Below are positions 45,463-54,113 of a stretch of 64,000 nucleotides of DNA, in pieces. The notes beneath the pieces were generated by a model. That model did not search any database, was not told the DNA's origin, and saw only the letters and a program-made list of their open reading frames with translations. The first letter of the stretch is position 1. Each line of letters starts with the position of its first letter. The position numbers were made by a program, and so were the translations under genes. Location of the stretch: NCBI GenBank assembly GCA_018402485.1, contig JAGYIY010000002.1, forward strand, positions 1 through 64,000, in the 5' to 3' direction. Source of the DNA: Roseivirga sp. GTDB lineage: Bacteria > Bacteroidota > Bacteroidia > Cytophagales > Cyclobacteriaceae.

Positions 45463-46152
45463 TTATCGAGAAAACTTCTCCTTCAAAAACTGTGTAAAAT
45501 CGTTGAATCCCTCTCGGGTCAATAGGGAACAAATGATGGCTCCGCGTGTGAGTGGTTTTACCTTTTTTGTATCACGTTCGTTCCTCTTGACGACAGAGGG
45601 ATTGAATTCTTTTTGGGTGTCAGCTCCTGAAAACTTTGGCTTATAATTGACAAGACGATTGGAACGATCAAAACTTTGTTTAGCCCGATTCATGTATCCC
45701 ATTTTTTCCTCAATTAAGCCTTTGTTGTTCAGTGCAATAGCATCTTCTGGGTCTAACGCTAAAGTTTTTTCGTAGTCTGAGATGGCGCCCATAGCATCTC
45801 CAATTCTATCTTTAAAGAATGCACGCGAAGCATACCTGTAAGGGTTTTCAGGTTCTAAACTTGTTGCCCTGTCGAATTCCAAAGCTGCTTCGGAGTTCTG
45901 CTCGTCTAAATGAAGTGCAATAGCATATTCCCCTCTGTAATGGGCATTACCCGGTTGCAAGACTAATAATTGCTGAAAGTCTACAATGGAATTTTTAAGT
46001 TCATTTAACTTGAAATACACCTTGGCCCTTTGGTACAGTGCTTCATGGTTTTGTGGTGAAAGCCCAAGGACTTGATTAAAATAGGTTAAACCTATTCGAA
46101 AATCTCCATGCTCACAGGCTTCAACACCCTTTTTCATCCAAGCTTCAATCAT
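45463..46152 (-). CDS. Tetratricopeptide-repeat protein
   Basis: A 229-residue cytoplasmic protein with about five TPR units (MKKGVEACEHGDFRIGLTYF; ALYQRAKVYFKLNELKNS; PYRYASRAFFKDRIGDAM; ALNNKGLIEEKMGYMNRA) and a basic C-terminal tail. ATG 46152 is used: the longer ORF begins with TTG at 46197, and a -7 box lies inside that extension, so translation should start downstream of it. The tail (RGAIICSLLTREGFNDFTQF) is not part of a TPR. It is divergent from holA. Confidence 0.85.
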   Translation of the reverse strand: MIEAWMKKGVEACEHGDFRIGLTYFNQVLGLSPQNHEALYQRAKVYFKLNELKNSIVDFQQLLVLQPGNAHYRGEYAIALHLDEQNSEAALEFDRATSLEPENPYRYASRAFFKDRIGDAMGAISDYEKTLALDPEDAIALNNKGLIEEKMGYMNRAKQSFDRSNRLVNYKPKFSGADTQKEFNPSVVKRNERDTKKVKPLTRGAIICSLLTREGFNDFTQFLKEKFSR

Positions 46153-46176
46153 TTCTTCTTTGCTTTTCGTTTTACC

Positions 46177-46184
46177 CAAAGATA
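46177..46184 (-). promoter_or_regulatory. -7 box of the TPR gene at 45463
   Basis: Minus strand TATCTTTG, exact TAnnTTTG, 24 bp from ATG 46152. It sets the start of the gene. Confidence 0.55.
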
Positions 46185-46237
46185 AACTCCTTGTCAAAGT
46201 CTTGGTTCATTTTTTCATGAAAATAGAATCGAGTGTG

Positions 46238-46245
46238 TATATTTG
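46238..46245 (+). promoter_or_regulatory. -7 box of holA
   Basis: TATATTTG, exact match; ATG codons follow after 2 bp (46248) and 11 bp (46257). It makes a divergent pair with the -7 box at 46177-46184. Confidence 0.55.
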
Positions 46246-46256
46246 AAATGTTAACT

Positions 46257-47279
46257 ATGAAAGGGAAAGCCGAAGAAATTTTAAAAGATTTAAAGGCAGG
46301 GAAATACGCTCCTGTTTATTTTTTGCAAGGGGAAGAATCTTTCGATATCAATCGAATTACAGATTACATTGAACATCACGTGCTAACCGAAGCTGAAAAA
46401 GGCTTTAACCAAACGATTTTATATGGGAGGGAAGTAACTTCTGAACAAGTTTTGGCAGCAGCTAGACGTTTTCCTATGATGGCAGAAAGACAGGTTGTAA
46501 TTGTAAAAGAAGCCAAAGATATTCAAGATTTAAACCGTCAGGAAGGTCAGACAGCATTAATGGAGTACCTTAAAAACCCAGTACCTACAACGATACTCGT
46601 TTTTGCACATAAGCACAAAAAAATAGACGGTAGAAAACCATTGGGTAAAGTTTTACCCAAATCAGCCGTTTTTCTTACCAGCGATAAGCTCAAAGAATAC
46701 GAATTACCAAACTGGATAGAGCAATCAATCAAGGAATTAAAATTATCCATTGAGCATAAATCGGTACAAATGCTCGCAGAATACATTGGGAATGATTTAG
46801 AGCGATTAAGTAATGAAATCAATAAGGTAGCCATCAACCTTAAACAGGGTGAAGCGATTGCACCTTCCCACATTGAAAAGTATGTGGGAATTCACAAAGA
46901 TTTCAATGTGTTTGAATTAAAAAGTGCGGTAAGCCATAGGAACATTGAAAAAGCAATGCGCATCGTGCATCATTTCATGGCCAATATCAAAGCGAACCCC
47001 GTCATCCCCACAGTGGCTGTTTTATTTAGTTATTTTTCTAACTTACTGATTTATCATGGCATGAGCGGACACTCTGATCAAGAAAAAATGAGAGCTATGG
47101 GGGTTCCTCCTTTTGTAATGAAGGAATATCAAATGGGAGCAAGAAATTATCCTTTGGGTAAAGTAGTTCAAAACATCAGTATCTTGCGATCAACAGATTT
47201 AAAAGCGAAAGGTGTAGGAGTTGGTACTACATCTCAGGAAGAAATTTTAAAGGAATTTATTTACAAGATGATGCACTAA
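46257..47279 (+). CDS. holA: DNA polymerase III subunit delta
   Basis: A 340-residue clamp-loader subunit that opens the beta sliding clamp. Features: PVYFLQGEESFDINRITDYI at the N-terminus, ARRFPMMAERQVVIVKEAKD, the loss of a functional Walker A expected for delta, and YIGNDLERLSNEINKVAI in the C-terminal half. ATG 46257 begins MKGKAEEILKDLKAGK as in homologues; the 46233 and 46248 starts precede or overlap the promoter box. Confidence 0.95.
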   Translation: MKGKAEEILKDLKAGKYAPVYFLQGEESFDINRITDYIEHHVLTEAEKGFNQTILYGREVTSEQVLAAARRFPMMAERQVVIVKEAKDIQDLNRQEGQTALMEYLKNPVPTTILVFAHKHKKIDGRKPLGKVLPKSAVFLTSDKLKEYELPNWIEQSIKELKLSIEHKSVQMLAEYIGNDLERLSNEINKVAINLKQGEAIAPSHIEKYVGIHKDFNVFELKSAVSHRNIEKAMRIVHHFMANIKANPVIPTVAVLFSYFSNLLIYHGMSGHSDQEKMRAMGVPPFVMKEYQMGARNYPLGKVVQNISILRSTDLKAKGVGVGTTSQEEILKEFIYKMMH

Positions 47280-47360
47280 AATAGCGATAGGTCGTCATCA
47301 AATATAATAAGTAAACAGAAATTGAGTTTAGCAATACAAGAAGTGAGCAAAAAACAATTC

Positions 47361-50300
47361 ATGAGAAACTTCATTTTTATTCTTGCCCTGGTTTTAACCT
47401 CTTTAGAAAGTCTACATGGCCAGAACACATTACACCAAGAAAGCCATCGCAAATTTTTTCAATTTGGATTAGAGTTATGGGATAAGGAAAAATACAGTGC
47501 GGCAAGAGAACAGTTTGAAAGGTACTTGCTTACCTATCCTTCCAACATCAATCGGGCTGATGCAGAATACTACATAGCATTATGTGCCATTCAGTTAAAC
47601 AATAGCGATGGACCCAAACTTATTTCTGAGTTCGTTAGAAACCATCCAAGCCATCCCAAATCAGGGAAGGCATATTATAATTTGGGAAAAACAGCATTTA
47701 CCTCTGCCGATTATCCAACGGCGAACAAATACTTTAAATTGGCTACACCCAACGCATTAAGTGAGGAAGAGCAGTCGGAAACTAATTTTAAGATTGCTTA
47801 TTCTGCATTCATGATGAACCAAGTTCAGGAAGCTTCTCAATACTTTGACAGAGCGAAAGTAAAGGGAAGCGCATACTACTACGATGCAACTTACTATTCT
47901 GGATTTCTTGCCTATTTAGATGAGAATTTTGACAAGGCTCTAGTTGATCTAAAGCGAGCAGAGGACAGCCCAACCTATCGCTACAAAGTACCCATAATGA
48001 TTACCAGTTCCTATTTTCGACAAGGTAGATATGGTGAAGTTTTTACCTATGCCCAGCAATTTAAAAACATTGAACAAGAAAAAAAGAAGATTACAGATCT
48101 GTACCAAATCTATCAAATGGTCGCAGAATCTTCTTTCAGGGAGCAAAAGTATGAAGAAGCAATAGCCCATTACCAGCTGTACGAGCAATTAGCCGCACGT
48201 TCAGTTACTAGAGCAACACTTTATCGGCAGGGTGTATCTTATCAAGCTGTGGGCGATACTAAAAATGCCATAGATAAATTCAAGACTGTAGCGCTTAAAG
48301 ATGACTCGTTAGCACAGTTTTCCACCTACTATTTAGGAGAACTTTATGTAAAAGAAGAAAACTATCTTTTTGCTAGCAACGCATTTGAAAAGGCAGCTAA
48401 GCTTACTTTTGATGAAAACATTCAAGAGGAAGCCTATTTCAATTTGGCAAAAGTGAATTTTCTAACCAAGAAGTACGGGCAAGCCATTCAGGCGCTCGAT
48501 GAGTTCATTAAAAAGTATCCTGAAAGTACTTATTTAACAGAAGCTAATAACATGCTTTCAGAAGCTTTTTTAAATACACGTGATTTCAATCGTGCCATTA
48601 GTTTTATTGAACGCGTATCACAAATGACCCCCCGACTGCGTGCGGCTTATCAAAAAGTGACCTTTTTCAAAGGCACAGAATATTTTAATGCAGGTCAATA
48701 CGAGTCGGCGGTTCAATTGTTCAATAAGTCTCTGCGATTTAAAGAAGATAAGAATTTAGAAACAGCTGCCTTTTTCTGGAAGGCCGAGGCACTCGCTACT
48801 TCACGCAATTACACCAATGCCATAGATGCTTATTTAAGTGTGTTTAAAACGCGTAATTCCAACTCCGAATATTATTTGAAAGCCAACTATGGTCTAGGTT
48901 ATGCTTATTACAATACACGAAGCTACAGTCTGGCTAGGGTTTATTTTAAGGAGTACGTAGATGCTCTGGAAACAGCAGAGGATCGGTTAAATTATGATGA
49001 TGCCATCTTGCGTCTTGCCGATTGCTATTATGTTGATAAGGCTTATGCTACAGCCATTTCATACTATCAAAGGGCCATTGATAATAATAACCCTAATACA
49101 GACTATGCTTATTTTCAGAAGGGTGTAGTGAGGGATTTTCAAGATAAAAGTAACGAGGCCATTCAAGCTTTAGAAGTAGTCATCAATTCTTACAGCAACT
49201 CTCGTTATTATGATGATGCCTTGTATAAAAAGGCACAGATACAATTAGAGGGTAGTCTTTTCTCCGCATCCATTGCAGGGTTTACTCGCATCATCGAAAG
49301 GGAAAAGCAAAGCCCTTTTATACCTTACGCCTATGAGAGCCGCGCTCTTGCTTACTTTAACCTCAACCAACTAGAGAAGGCAGAAGAAGATTATAAAATG
49401 ATTCTCGACCAATATGTAACCAGTAAAGTAGCCAATAGTGCTTTGTTAGGCTTACAAAATACACTGAAACTCAATGATAAAAGCTTGGAGTTTGAAGGTT
49501 ACCTATCGCGCTATAAAGAGGCTAATCCTGATAATGAATCTCTAGAAAACATAGAGTTAGAGTCTGCTAAAAACCTCTATTTCAGTCAACAATACGATGC
49601 TGCAATAGGTGCATTTGAAGACTATGAAAAAAACTATGCCAGTAGTCCCTTGAGTATTCAAGCCAAGTTCTTCAGGGCGGAAAGCCATTACAGATTGAAT
49701 GGTGATGAAAAAGCGCTTGAATTATACTATGAGCTGGATCGTGAAGCACAAGCCACAGATATTGATATTGTTTATCAGCGCATAGGGGAGTTGCAATTGA
49801 GAAATGGCGACTATGGAGAGGCGGTAAATTATTATTCAAAATTAGAAAAGATAGCAGAAAGCAAAAGGCAGGAGAATGAAGTATGGACAGGACTTTTGGA
49901 AGCTCATTTTAGGTTGAGCGATTTCAAAGCCACAAGAAAGTATGCCAAGTTATTGATTGAGAAAGGGAACATCAGTCCTGATGTTGTAAATAAAGCTCAT
50001 CTTTACATGGGGAAAACATTCTATTTAGAAGGTGATTATGATACTGCCATAGATCATTTCCTTACCACCATCAATACGGCAAAAGACAAGTATGGAGCTG
50101 AAGCGCAGTACATGCTCGGTAATATCTTTTTTCAGAACCAACAATACGAACAGTCTTTAAACACCCTGTTTGAAATGGGTGAAAATTTCAGCAATTATGA
50201 ACCTTGGTTTAGTAAAGCCTTTTTATTGATTGCAGATAACTATATGGCATTAGATGAACTTTTTCAGGCAAAAGCTACTATCAATTCAATTATTGAAAAT

Positions 50301-50438
50301 TCCAGTAATGAGTCGGTATTAGCTGAAGCCAAAGAGAAACTCCAATTGATTGAAAAAATGGAAGAAGAGCGTGCCCGAAAAGAGGCTGGCGATGAAATGG
50401 CCGCGGATACAATAATTCAGAAAGGAGGAGGGCAATAA
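47361..50438 (+). CDS. Large periplasmic tetratricopeptide-repeat protein
   Basis: A 1025-residue exported protein with a signal peptide (MRNFIFILALVLTSLESLHG). Almost its whole length is a TPR solenoid of some 25 units, such as FQFGLELWDKEKYSAAREQF, YYNLGKTAFTSADYPTANKY, ALAYFNLNQLEKAEEDYKMI and YMGKTFYLEGDYDTAIDHFL. The C-terminus is charged and coiled. ATG 47361 was chosen over TTG 47322 by the signal peptide. It leads a run of codirectional genes for a barrel, SPOR, ExbB, ExbD and TonB-like proteins, so a scaffold role in a trans-envelope complex, like that of CpoB/YbgF in Tol-Pal, is a reasonable inference. Confidence 0.9.
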   Translation: MRNFIFILALVLTSLESLHGQNTLHQESHRKFFQFGLELWDKEKYSAAREQFERYLLTYPSNINRADAEYYIALCAIQLNNSDGPKLISEFVRNHPSHPKSGKAYYNLGKTAFTSADYPTANKYFKLATPNALSEEEQSETNFKIAYSAFMMNQVQEASQYFDRAKVKGSAYYYDATYYSGFLAYLDENFDKALVDLKRAEDSPTYRYKVPIMITSSYFRQGRYGEVFTYAQQFKNIEQEKKKITDLYQIYQMVAESSFREQKYEEAIAHYQLYEQLAARSVTRATLYRQGVSYQAVGDTKNAIDKFKTVALKDDSLAQFSTYYLGELYVKEENYLFASNAFEKAAKLTFDENIQEEAYFNLAKVNFLTKKYGQAIQALDEFIKKYPESTYLTEANNMLSEAFLNTRDFNRAISFIERVSQMTPRLRAAYQKVTFFKGTEYFNAGQYESAVQLFNKSLRFKEDKNLETAAFFWKAEALATSRNYTNAIDAYLSVFKTRNSNSEYYLKANYGLGYAYYNTRSYSLARVYFKEYVDALETAEDRLNYDDAILRLADCYYVDKAYATAISYYQRAIDNNNPNTDYAYFQKGVVRDFQDKSNEAIQALEVVINSYSNSRYYDDALYKKAQIQLEGSLFSASIAGFTRIIEREKQSPFIPYAYESRALAYFNLNQLEKAEEDYKMILDQYVTSKVANSALLGLQNTLKLNDKSLEFEGYLSRYKEANPDNESLENIELESAKNLYFSQQYDAAIGAFEDYEKNYASSPLSIQAKFFRAESHYRLNGDEKALELYYELDREAQATDIDIVYQRIGELQLRNGDYGEAVNYYSKLEKIAESKRQENEVWTGLLEAHFRLSDFKATRKYAKLLIEKGNISPDVVNKAHLYMGKTFYLEGDYDTAIDHFLTTINTAKDKYGAEAQYMLGNIFFQNQQYEQSLNTLFEMGENFSNYEPWFSKAFLLIADNYMALDELFQAKATINSIIENSSNESVLAEAKEKLQLIEKMEEERARKEAGDEMAADTIIQKGGGQ
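50421..50431 (+). promoter_or_regulatory. Unusually strong Shine-Dalgarno sequence
   Basis: AAAGGAGGAGG lies 8 bp before ATG 50440, inside the last codons of the TPR gene. Most starts in this window have no such site, so coupled, high-rate translation of the barrel protein is likely. Confidence 0.6.
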
Positions 50439-50439
50439 G

Positions 50440-52083
50440 ATGAGCAACATGGTCAGATATTTTGTACTTTTTGTGTTATTAGGCAACAGCTTAATGAGTT
50501 ATGCACAGCAAAATCAACAAGGGCAGCTTGAAGAAGCTGAAATTGTGATACGAAAAGACAGGAGGATTTTATTACCCCCTGCCACAAGAAATTTTGAGAA
50601 AATGCCTCAGATTCCCTTGTCAGAAGCTGCAACCCAGCAAAAATTTAGCTTCAGAAGATTTTCCTTACCCCTTCAACCGATGGTGCCCACCTTTAGGTCA
50701 GCTCAATACCAAACCAACACAAGGCGAAGCGAATTGACCAGTAATTATGTAAAATTGGGTTATGGTAATTTCGGAACTCCTTATGCTGAAGGCTATTTCG
50801 GAACAAAGAGGAACGATAGTTACCTAATTAATTTGCATGCCAGACATTTTTCGTCTAATGTAGGACCCGTTTTGGAAGAAAATTCTGCTAATTCCGACAC
50901 AGAGGCTTCTGTAGCTGCCAAGTTCTTTAGTAAAATCAATAAGGTTTCAGGGTCTTTAAATTATCGTACCCACACCCAGCACTATTTTGGTTACAGTCCA
51001 ACCTTGGAATTAACGCCTGACGACATTAGACAAAATTATAGTCGGTTTAATGCAGATGTAAAAATTGAAAATGCAGATAAAGAGAAAAATTTTGATTACC
51101 ACTTCAAAACAGATTGGCGCTTCCTGAGTGATTCATTTGAATCTAAAGAAAGTAAATTCAATTTTGACCTAGGTGGTTTTTACAAACTCAACGATCATAT
51201 CAGGTTATCTATGAGTTTGTTTGCAACACTGTCTACGCTGGAAGGGATGGAAGAGATGAATCGAAACTTCCTAAACCTTAGGCCTAGGTTTGAGTACAAC
51301 AAAGATGCTTTTTCAGTTACTGCCGGAGCTAATTTCGCAGGGGATAATGAGTTTAATTCAGGTGTGAAACTTTACCCGGTGTTAGAAGTAGGCTATGAAG
51401 TGAAAAGCGGTCTGAAAGTTTTTGCTGGATATGAAGGAGATCTTTCTTTTAATTCACTTGAGTCCTCAGTAGACATCAACCCGTGGGTGCAACAAGGGCT
51501 AGATTTGCGTAATACAGAAAAAAGAAATGATGTCTATGCTGGGCTTAATTTTAATATTTTTGAAGGCTTAAGACTAAGCTCAGGCATTTCTTATGCAAGC
51601 CTAAATCATATGCAGTTTTTCACCAATTCAGCAGCAGATTCTGCCCGGTTCAATGCGTTATACGATAATGGAATAACCCATCGATTTAATATCTATTCGG
51701 TGCTGAACTATGAACAAAACGAAGCACTACGAACCTCATTAAGGGTCGATTTTTATGATTACAACTTATCTACCCTACAAGAAGCTTGGCACCGACCAGA
51801 TTTACAAGTAAGTTGGAATAGCACCTTGTTCTTATTAGAGCGTCTCTCCTTTACCATTGATTTCTATATGTTAGAAGGATTAAATGGCCTGAATGGTGAA
51901 ACTGGTGAATCTTTTGCATTAGAGGGCATAACGGATTTAAACATTGGGGGGAAGTATAATATCAATGATCGATTCGGTGTTTTCCTTCAAGTCAATAACT
52001 TGTTTGGTAATGAATATGAGCGTTTTTTGAATTATCCCTCTAGAGGCTTACAAGTTCTTGGAGGATTGAGTATATCCTTTTAG
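50440..52083 (+). CDS. Outer-membrane beta-barrel protein (TonB-dependent-receptor-like, without plug)
   Basis: A 547-residue protein with a signal peptide (VRYFVLFVLLGNSLMSYAQ). Residues about 90-547 show alternating amphipathic strands typical of an outer-membrane barrel, such as KLGYGNFGTPYAEGYFGT, GLKVFAGYEGDLSFN and GLRLSSGISYASLNHM, and it ends in GGLSISF with the terminal Phe recognised by BamA. The N-terminal part is too short and lacks the plug motifs of a TonB-dependent receptor. The start abuts the TPR stop codon. It may be the outer-membrane arm of the ExbBD/TonB cluster. Confidence 0.88.
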   Translation: MSNMVRYFVLFVLLGNSLMSYAQQNQQGQLEEAEIVIRKDRRILLPPATRNFEKMPQIPLSEAATQQKFSFRRFSLPLQPMVPTFRSAQYQTNTRRSELTSNYVKLGYGNFGTPYAEGYFGTKRNDSYLINLHARHFSSNVGPVLEENSANSDTEASVAAKFFSKINKVSGSLNYRTHTQHYFGYSPTLELTPDDIRQNYSRFNADVKIENADKEKNFDYHFKTDWRFLSDSFESKESKFNFDLGGFYKLNDHIRLSMSLFATLSTLEGMEEMNRNFLNLRPRFEYNKDAFSVTAGANFAGDNEFNSGVKLYPVLEVGYEVKSGLKVFAGYEGDLSFNSLESSVDINPWVQQGLDLRNTEKRNDVYAGLNFNIFEGLRLSSGISYASLNHMQFFTNSAADSARFNALYDNGITHRFNIYSVLNYEQNEALRTSLRVDFYDYNLSTLQEAWHRPDLQVSWNSTLFLLERLSFTIDFYMLEGLNGLNGETGESFALEGITDLNIGGKYNINDRFGVFLQVNNLFGNEYERFLNYPSRGLQVLGGLSISF

Positions 52084-52161
52084 AAGCCTTAGTTCGGTGA
52101 ATATTTAGTTTACTGCTCTTAATTTTATTAATTTGTACGGCAATCAAGAACCAAAACACAT

Positions 52162-53037
52162 ATGGCGGCTAAGAAAAAATCAGATCAGGGAAATGAGAAG
52201 CCCAAAGGTAGACCCAATACAAAGAAGCAAAGTCCAAAGGCTAAGCCGGAACAGAATGATGGCTTAGATGATGATTTTGGCCTAGATGATATCGAATTAG
52301 ATCCTGTTGACGCTTATTTAGAGGAAACTCAACCGAAAAGCAAACCTTCAAAGCGAAAAAAGCCTGCTCAAAAGAAAGCTAAAAATGACAAAGAGGTTAC
52401 TCCATCCGAAGACCCTAAAAAGGAAACACCAATTTTGAAGGAAGAAAAAGAAAAGCCTGAACCCTTAGTTTCTCCCGCAGGTGATAAGGTAATTTTGGGT
52501 AAAGATGAAATCAAAGAAAAATCAGTTCTTTACGATAAAATCGAAGAAAAGGAAATCACCGAAAAGGTTAATAAAAAGAGTGGCGGAATTCTTTTTTTAG
52601 TCATTATCTTATTGGCTGTTCTAGCTGTATTCCTTTATTATTTTATTTTTAAAAGTGATGAGCCTAAACCGGTAGAAAAGGCGCCAATTGAACAAGCTCC
52701 TAAACCGGTGCCTGAACAAGAGTCTGAGCAAACTCCAAAGCCAGTGCCTGTTCAAGAACCAGAATCCATTGTTAACGAAGCTCAATTATATAATCTGAGC
52801 AGACTAGAAGGTAATTATTATGTTATCATTGGGAGCTTTTTTGATGAAGATATGGCTGAAGACAAGGCGAAAGCCGTAGTCGCTAATGGGCGAAATGCAT
52901 ACCTAATTGAGCCATCTGGGGATTTCAATTTCCATCGGGTAGGCATTGGTCAGTCTGCTTCTTTAGATGAAGCCATTCAGCGAAGAGAAGATTTCATCGA
53001 AGAATTTGGAGAAACTATTTGGGTAATAAAATTTTAA
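52162..53037 (+). CDS. SPOR-domain membrane protein
   Basis: A 291-residue bitopic protein. Residues 1-140 are cytoplasmic, Lys/Glu/Pro-rich and disordered; one transmembrane helix lies at about 147-168; then a Pro/Glu linker, and a C-terminal SPOR domain (NYYVIIGSFFDEDMAEDKAK ... FHRVGIGQSASLDEA). SPOR domains bind denuded peptidoglycan at division sites. It is followed by exbB after 1 bp, so it probably belongs to that complex. Confidence 0.93.
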   Translation: MAAKKKSDQGNEKPKGRPNTKKQSPKAKPEQNDGLDDDFGLDDIELDPVDAYLEETQPKSKPSKRKKPAQKKAKNDKEVTPSEDPKKETPILKEEKEKPEPLVSPAGDKVILGKDEIKEKSVLYDKIEEKEITEKVNKKSGGILFLVIILLAVLAVFLYYFIFKSDEPKPVEKAPIEQAPKPVPEQESEQTPKPVPVQEPESIVNEAQLYNLSRLEGNYYVIIGSFFDEDMAEDKAKAVVANGRNAYLIEPSGDFNFHRVGIGQSASLDEAIQRREDFIEEFGETIWVIKF

Positions 53038-53038
53038 A

Positions 53039-53734
53039 ATGATCAATATTTTACAAAATTTAGCAACGCAGGAGTCCTTAGACATGACAGCTGCGGGTAA
53101 CGAGACATTGTCTTTGTTCGATATCTTATTAAAAGGAGGGTTTTGGCTGATTCCATTGGCTGCTTTATGGGTCATTGCGATATACATATTCGTAGAGAGG
53201 CTAAGAGGTCTTAATCGTGCCTCCAAAACCCCTTTTGATTTCATGGATCAAATTAAAAGTATGGTAATCCGTGGAGATGTTAGCGGTGCGAAGCTACTAT
53301 GTGCTCAAACCAATTCACCCATTGCCAAAATGATAGAGAAAGGAATAAGCAGAATCGGTAGCCCTCTCAAAACCATAGAAGCTTCGATCGAAAATGTTGG
53401 AAAAATAGAAGTATATAAGCTCGAAAAAAATCTATCTACACTCGCAACCATTTCTGGAGCAGCTCCCATGATTGGTTTTCTAGGTACGGTTTCAGGTATG
53501 ATTCAGGCATTTATTGCCATAGCGCAAGAGGAAGGATCTGTAAGCCCAAAACTTCTTTCTACTGGAATTTATGAAGCAATGGTAACAACTGCAGCCGGTT
53601 TAGTAGTAGGCATAATAGCCTACTTAGGATACAACTACCTGGTGGCCAAGGTACAAAAAGCCATTCATTTTATGGAGTACACCTCGATAGATTTTATAGA
53701 CTTATTGCAAGAACCACAGCAGAATGGACATTAA
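53039..53734 (+). CDS. exbB: MotA/TolQ/ExbB proton channel family protein
   Basis: A 231-residue membrane protein with three helices: GGFWLIPLAALWVIAIYIFV, and a pair near the C-terminal half (TISGAAPMIGFLGTVSGMIQ; AMVTTAAGLVVGIIAYLGY). The GFLGTVSGMI and AGLVVGI motifs define the family. It forms the pentameric pore that uses the proton motive force together with ExbD. It overlaps exbD by 11 bp. ExbB versus TolQ cannot be decided by sequence alone. Confidence 0.95.
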   Translation: MINILQNLATQESLDMTAAGNETLSLFDILLKGGFWLIPLAALWVIAIYIFVERLRGLNRASKTPFDFMDQIKSMVIRGDVSGAKLLCAQTNSPIAKMIEKGISRIGSPLKTIEASIENVGKIEVYKLEKNLSTLATISGAAPMIGFLGTVSGMIQAFIAIAQEEGSVSPKLLSTGIYEAMVTTAAGLVVGIIAYLGYNYLVAKVQKAIHFMEYTSIDFIDLLQEPQQNGH

Positions 53735-54113
53735 AACCAAACATAAAGCAGAAGCGGCATTTAGCATGTCATCCATGACGGACATTGTATTCCTACTATT
53801 AATTTTCTTCATGTTGACGGCTTCTTTTATTACGCCTTCAGGACTACCCGTTAATCTGCCTACGGCTGCTTCTGCTTCGATATCGATGCAAAAGAATAGC
53901 CTAACCATAACGGCTGATTATCGTTATTTTCTAAACGACAAAGAGATATCAAGCAATACAATTGAATCTGAACTTAGCCGTCTGACAGGTGGGCAGGAAG
54001 GTACTCTTAGCTTAAACATAGATGCGGCTGTATCAGTAGGTGAGCTGGCAAAAGTAGGTGGTCTAGCTGCAAAATTGAAACAAAAAACAGTGCTTGTAAC
54101 AAAGCCAGAATAA
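53724..54113 (+). CDS. exbD: ExbD/TolR family biopolymer transport protein
   Basis: A 129-residue bitopic protein: a short cytoplasmic N-terminus, one transmembrane helix with the essential Asp at its start (SMTDIVFLLLIFFMLTASFI), and a periplasmic TolR-like domain. Only one exbD follows exbB, unlike some Bacteroidota clusters with two. It overlaps the next gene by 1 bp (TAATG). Confidence 0.95.
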   Translation: MDIKTKHKAEAAFSMSSMTDIVFLLLIFFMLTASFITPSGLPVNLPTAASASISMQKNSLTITADYRYFLNDKEISSNTIESELSRLTGGQEGTLSLNIDAAVSVGELAKVGGLAAKLKQKTVLVTKPE

